Source: SURF-24 sp964537965 (GTDB taxonomy: Bacteria > Bacteroidota > Ignavibacteria > Ignavibacteriales > SURF-24). Taken from it: a DNA stretch of 9,111 bases. The stretch lies in NCBI GenBank assembly GCA_964537965.1, contig CAZIDB010000196.1:1-9111 (forward strand), read 5' to 3'. A program made the position numbers and the translations under genes. This document shows positions 6,167 to 9,111 of this stretch, piece by piece (position 1 is the first letter of the stretch; every line of letters begins with the position of its first letter). The notes below the pieces were generated by a model. That model worked only from the letters and a program-made list of their open reading frames with translations. It did no database searches and had not been told where the DNA came from.

Positions 6167-9111
6167 TTTTAAGAGCAACATACTTTTTAAATCACGGAAC
6201 ACTTTATCGCCTGTTAAAGAACCAGCGCTTATCGAATAAATATAAAATCCCGAAGGTAAGTCACTACCATCGAATTCTATTTCACTACTTCCTGCGCTTA
6301 CATTTTGATTTAATATTTCCTTTTCCTCCTGTCCCAGTAAATTATATACTGCAATCTTTACTTTACTATCAACAGGAATTGAAAATTTGATCATTGTTAC
6401 AGGATTAAAAGGATTCGGATAATTCTGATATAAAATAAAATCATTAGGTGTTGTCAACTTCTCTATGTTCAATAACTCAATTGAGCTATTATTTATACTA
6501 ATTGATTCTCCAGGCTTAACCAAATCATTTACTATCAAACCGCCAAAAACGTCTGTTATTTTTAATTCAGTTCCTACTACTTTTAAAGTTATAGGATAGT
6601 CAGCAGAACTTACTTTTATCTCTTTCACGCCAGCGTCCAATTCTTCTACTAATCTGTTTGTAGTAAACCTGAAATCGAATATTCCATCGGGCGGCAATGG
6701 CGGCAGTTCATATTTATCAAGATTAAATTCTTTTTCAGAAATATATAATACTCCAGTCCTGCCGGAGGCATCTGTTAATTCGATACGTGACCATTCTTTG
6801 CTAATGTTAATTGTAGGATTATTTTCAGCCTGGTTTTTACTTAATGCGGGAGATACAATTGTTCCGGCCTGATTAGCTTTTACCCAATAACCTTTGCCGC
6901 TTTCAAGTGTTGTTGCAGCAACATAACCGTTATTATATCCATAGAATGATGAAGTTATTATTCCGGCAGGGACTGTATTTATATTACCCACCGAATAATT
7001 GTTTTCATAAATACCAACGATATTCCATCCTTGCGAAAGTGAAACATCACCGGCAAATTTAGTACCGCAAACATTAATCGTGTTAGGATTAGGATATTTC
7101 AACCAATAACCTTTTCCCTGTTCAAATGTTGTTGTAGTTATGTACCCGTTATTATAACCAAATGCATTTGAAACAGCATCAGGGAAAATTGAAGCAAGAG
7201 TCATATCGGTCGTTAATAATGGGACAGAAATAATATTCCAGCCATTGAGCAGAAAAACATCACTACAAAGTGCACCGGAATTAATATCAATTAAAGGAGA
7301 AACACAGTAATTAGAATTATTACCTTCTTCAGTTTCAGGAATACTGTTATATAAATCCAAAATTACTCCATAATAATATTGTCCGTCGGGAACACCTGTC
7401 ACAGATCGGATTGAATTATAGTAGTAATTACCGCCGGGAGCAAACTCAGTCGGATTTAACCATTCTGCAATATTAAAATCCTCCGCAGTAATATTTGCAT
7501 CTGAAGAAAGATATTCACCAATCCAAAAACCATCTGCTGGAATAGTACCTGCAGTTCCGTTATTAGTAATAGTAAAATCATAATGAATCTCGGGAATAAC
7601 AGGATCGGAAACAGTTATAGCAGAAACCGACAGATCAAAATTATCTGTTGGTATGTTACCTACAGTTATTTTAGGGTCACGTAATATTTCCGAATTGTTT
7701 GTTTCATTAGTCTCTGCTATATCATTATTACAATCAACAACCACACCTAAAAAATAAATACCGTCCGGGATACTATTAATAGTAATATTCCGGGTTCTCA
7801 CTAAAGTTCCACCCGCAATTATTTCAATCGGGTTTAATCCGGAAAATATTTCGAAATCTGTACTGGAAAGGATTTCATCGGCAGACAAGTAAACTTTTGT
7901 GGTGAATGAATTTGCACTTATTATTCCGCTTGTTCCACTGTTCAGTATATCAAAACTGCATGATATATCCGGTCCAATAGCATCACTAACACTTATGGAT
8001 GGAACAGACAGATCAAAATTATCCGTTGTTCCTCCGCCAACTTGAATTTGAGGAGTGGAAAGTGAAATAGTATTATTAACCCTGTCTACATCAGCAATAG
8101 CGTTAGTATGGTCAAGAATTACTCCCAAATAATAATTACCATCAGGAACGCCACTGATTGTAAAAGTTGGTGCAGAACTCCATGTTGCAGATGATTCAAC
8201 CTGGAATTCATTTATAAAACTATAAATCAAATAATCCGATCCAGTAACGGTTAAATCTTCTGACAAATAAATACCTGTATAGAAACTATTAATTGGAATA
8301 GTGCCGCTGCTTCCGATATTTACACAATTAAAAGAGCATTGAATTTCCGGTCCGATCGCATCAAAAATTTCAAGACCGGAAACTGATAAATCAAAGTTAT
8401 CAGTTGTTCCTCCACCAACTTGTATTTGTGGAGTAGAAAGTGCAGTTGTATTATTACCTCTGTTTAAATCCGCTAAGGCTTCGGTTGGGTCAACAATTAT
8501 TCCCAAATAATAATTACCATCCGGAACCCCGCTAATTGTAACTGTAGGTGAAGCATTCCAGTTGTATCCTGGTGTCATATCAAAAGGATTCATACTGCTA
8601 TTAATTAAATAATCCGATGTAGTAACATTTAGGTCATCCGACAAATATTCATTTATGTAAAAACTGTTTGCAGGTATAGTTCCACTGCTCCCCATATTAA
8701 TAATTTCATAATGATATTGAATATCAGGTCCGGTCGCATCATAAATTTCTAAACCGTAAACTGATAAATCAAAGTCATTCGGCGGATTATTAATTATCAC
8801 TTCCGGACTGTTGGAAGCTCTTGAGTTATTGTATTCAATCATTTCCAGCACAGTATTTTCCGGATCGACTATTGCACCCAAATAATACGTGCCGTTGGGA
8901 AAAGCAGAAACATTATAATTGTTAATCGTGAAAGTATTATTTTCTCCGGGAACAAACGTCGCGTTTTGCCAGTTGTTTAGTATCATATCTGATGTGGTTA
9001 TTTCAGCATCAGTTGATAGATATGTTGAAAGATTAGCAGTTACATTACCAGTACTGGATTGGCACAATACTCTTACATTGTAAGATATTTCAGGTCCTTC
9101 ACCATCAGATA
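6164..9111 (-). CDS. Large T9SS-exported surface protein with CARDB-like repeats, 5' end cut by window
   Basis: The frame is open to the right edge (981 residues visible, then TAA), so the real start and any signal peptide or N-terminal catalytic domain lie outside. A TTG at 9067 falls inside a repeat and is not the start. Five CARDB-like Ig repeats come first (9111 to about 7262), each with FDLSV (lost in the first, cut copy), a GP-(D/E)-I motif, a YLS-D strand, a PDG-YY-G strand and an NN near its end. Next is a tandem GWN...GKGYW module (about 7258-6850), then a domain with ELPPLPPDGIFDFRF (about 6805-6455), and the sorting domain with QNYPNPFNPVTMIKF from 6439, ending LKSMLLLK. CARDB domains are known mainly as adhesion or spacer modules in surface proteins. 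The visible part has no catalytic motif I recognise; the function may be set by the missing N-terminus. It is the most upstream of the three genes. Confidence 0.92.
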   Translation of the reverse strand, partial: SDGEGPEISYNVRVLCQSSTGNVTANLSTYLSTDAEITTSDMILNNWQNATFVPGENNTFTINNYNVSAFPNGTYYLGAIVDPENTVLEMIEYNNSRASNSPEVIINNPPNDFDLSVYGLEIYDATGPDIQYHYEIINMGSSGTIPANSFYINEYLSDDLNVTTSDYLINSSMNPFDMTPGYNWNASPTVTISGVPDGNYYLGIIVDPTEALADLNRGNNTTALSTPQIQVGGGTTDNFDLSVSGLEIFDAIGPEIQCSFNCVNIGSSGTIPINSFYTGIYLSEDLTVTGSDYLIYSFINEFQVESSATWSSAPTFTISGVPDGNYYLGVILDHTNAIADVDRVNNTISLSTPQIQVGGGTTDNFDLSVPSISVSDAIGPDISCSFDILNSGTSGIISANSFTTKVYLSADEILSSTDFEIFSGLNPIEIIAGGTLVRTRNITINSIPDGIYFLGVVVDCNNDIAETNETNNSEILRDPKITVGNIPTDNFDLSVSAITVSDPVIPEIHYDFTITNNGTAGTIPADGFWIGEYLSSDANITAEDFNIAEWLNPTEFAPGGNYYYNSIRSVTGVPDGQYYYGVILDLYNSIPETEEGNNSNYCVSPLIDINSGALCSDVFLLNGWNIISVPLLTTDMTLASIFPDAVSNAFGYNNGYITTTTFEQGKGYWLKYPNPNTINVCGTKFAGDVSLSQGWNIVGIYENNYSVGNINTVPAGIITSSFYGYNNGYVAATTLESGKGYWVKANQAGTIVSPALSKNQAENNPTINISKEWSRIELTDASGRTGVLYISEKEFNLDKYELPPLPPDGIFDFRFTTNRLVEELDAGVKEIKVSSADYPITLKVVGTELKITDVFGGLIVNDLVKPGESISINNSSIELLNIEKLTTPNDFILYQNYPNPFNPVTMIKFSIPVDSKVKIAVYNLLGQEEKEILNQNVSAGSSEIEFDGSDLPSGFYIYSISAGSLTGDKVFRDLKSMLLLK
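6167..6439 (-). other. T9SS type A C-terminal sorting domain (CARDB protein)
   Basis: It opens FILYQNYPNPFNPVTMIKF, then FSIPVDSKVKIAVYNLLGQE, then IEFDGSDLPSGFYIYSI, ending SMLLLK. It carries the normal eight-residue strand between IP and VYN, which makes it a useful reference for the altered strand in the lipase-like protein. Confidence 0.93.
6455..6805 (-). other. ELPPLPP-G-FD-R module
   Basis: A beta-rich segment of about 115 residues: WSRIELTDASGR, then YELPPLPPDGIFDFRF (motif near 6709-6685), then EIKVSSADYPITLKV and ITDVFGGLIV. It stands directly before the sorting domain. The same core occurs at the N-terminus of the beta-helix protein (residues 59-73), which shows a module reused in different positions. 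No function is assigned. Confidence 0.65.
6850..7258 (-). repeat. Tandem GWN...GKGYW module pair
   Basis: Two units of about 72 residues. Unit A has LNGWNIISVPL, FGYNNGYITTTTFEQ and GKGYWLK; unit B has SQGWNIVGIYE, FYGYNNGYVAATTLES and GKGYWVK. GWN begins at 7243 and 7030, and the GKGYW tryptophan codons lie at 7105 and 6886. The same paired module is familiar from T9SS-tagged surface proteins of this phylum; I know of no firm function. Confidence 0.8.
7262..9111 (-). repeat. Five tandem CARDB-like Ig repeats
   Basis: The repeats start, on the minus strand, beyond 9111 (cut), then at 8773, 8395, 8017 and 7639, judged by the FDLSV codons. The three steps between the last four starts are each exactly 378 bp (126 residues). 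The cut first repeat is four residues shorter between equivalent GP motifs. Repeats 2 and 3 are the closest pair, sharing GVPDGNYYLG and the linker STPQIQVGGGTTDN, also at the base level. The last two are more diverged. Confidence 0.88.

Noticed and set aside
9065..9067. TTG as a start codon for the CARDB gene
   Set aside because: The frame continues upstream to the window edge, with SDGEGPEISYNVRV in line with the same part of the other repeats, so the gene starts outside the window.
7262..9111. CRISPR or DNA-level satellite reading of the regular 378-bp repeats
   Set aside because: The repeats are protein domains with conserved strands and diverged bases; there are no short identical repeats with unique spacers.

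Overview
The window holds three large genes, all on the minus strand, each encoding a multidomain secreted protein that ends in the same type of C-terminal sorting domain. In all three the domain opens with QNYPNPFNP and continues as a short beta-sandwich module of the type A kind used by the type IX (Por) secretion system (T9SS). The AT-rich DNA, the wording of these sorting domains, the ELPPLPP-G-(V/I)FD module, the GWN...GKGYW module and the 'PVELVAF' pre-sorting domain together suggest a member of the Bacteroidota/Chlorobiota/Ignavibacteriota group, most likely Ignavibacteria-like. This placement rests on motif recognition, not on a database search.

In the direction of transcription (right to left), the first gene runs from the right edge to 6164 and lacks its 5' end. 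It carries five CARDB-like Ig repeats, the last three steps between repeats being exactly 378 bp. A tandem GWN/GKGYW module, an ELPPLPP module and the sorting domain follow. After a 158-bp gap with a weak terminator-like hairpin comes a complete 1157-residue gene (6005-2532). It encodes a secreted alpha/beta-hydrolase (lipase-like; GHSRG elbow, GTPHHG) framed by Ig-like domains and followed by a dockerin-like pair of calcium loops, a cohesin-like beta domain and the sorting domain. A 28-bp perfect palindrome lies inside the sequence coding for its sorting domain. Then, 50 bp on and behind a strong GGAGG site, a third gene starts at 2481 and runs off the left edge. It encodes a parallel beta-helix surface protein, of which 827 residues are visible and only the tail is missing.

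No T9SS machinery, RNA gene, transposase or CRISPR array is visible. The genes look like neighbouring cargo of one export pathway: one enzyme and two probable adhesive or structural surface proteins. Whether they act together cannot be told from the sequence. The points most worth checking are the coding palindrome, which resembles a mobile palindromic element that has settled in-frame, and the dockerin-cohesin tandem on a T9SS-exported lipase.
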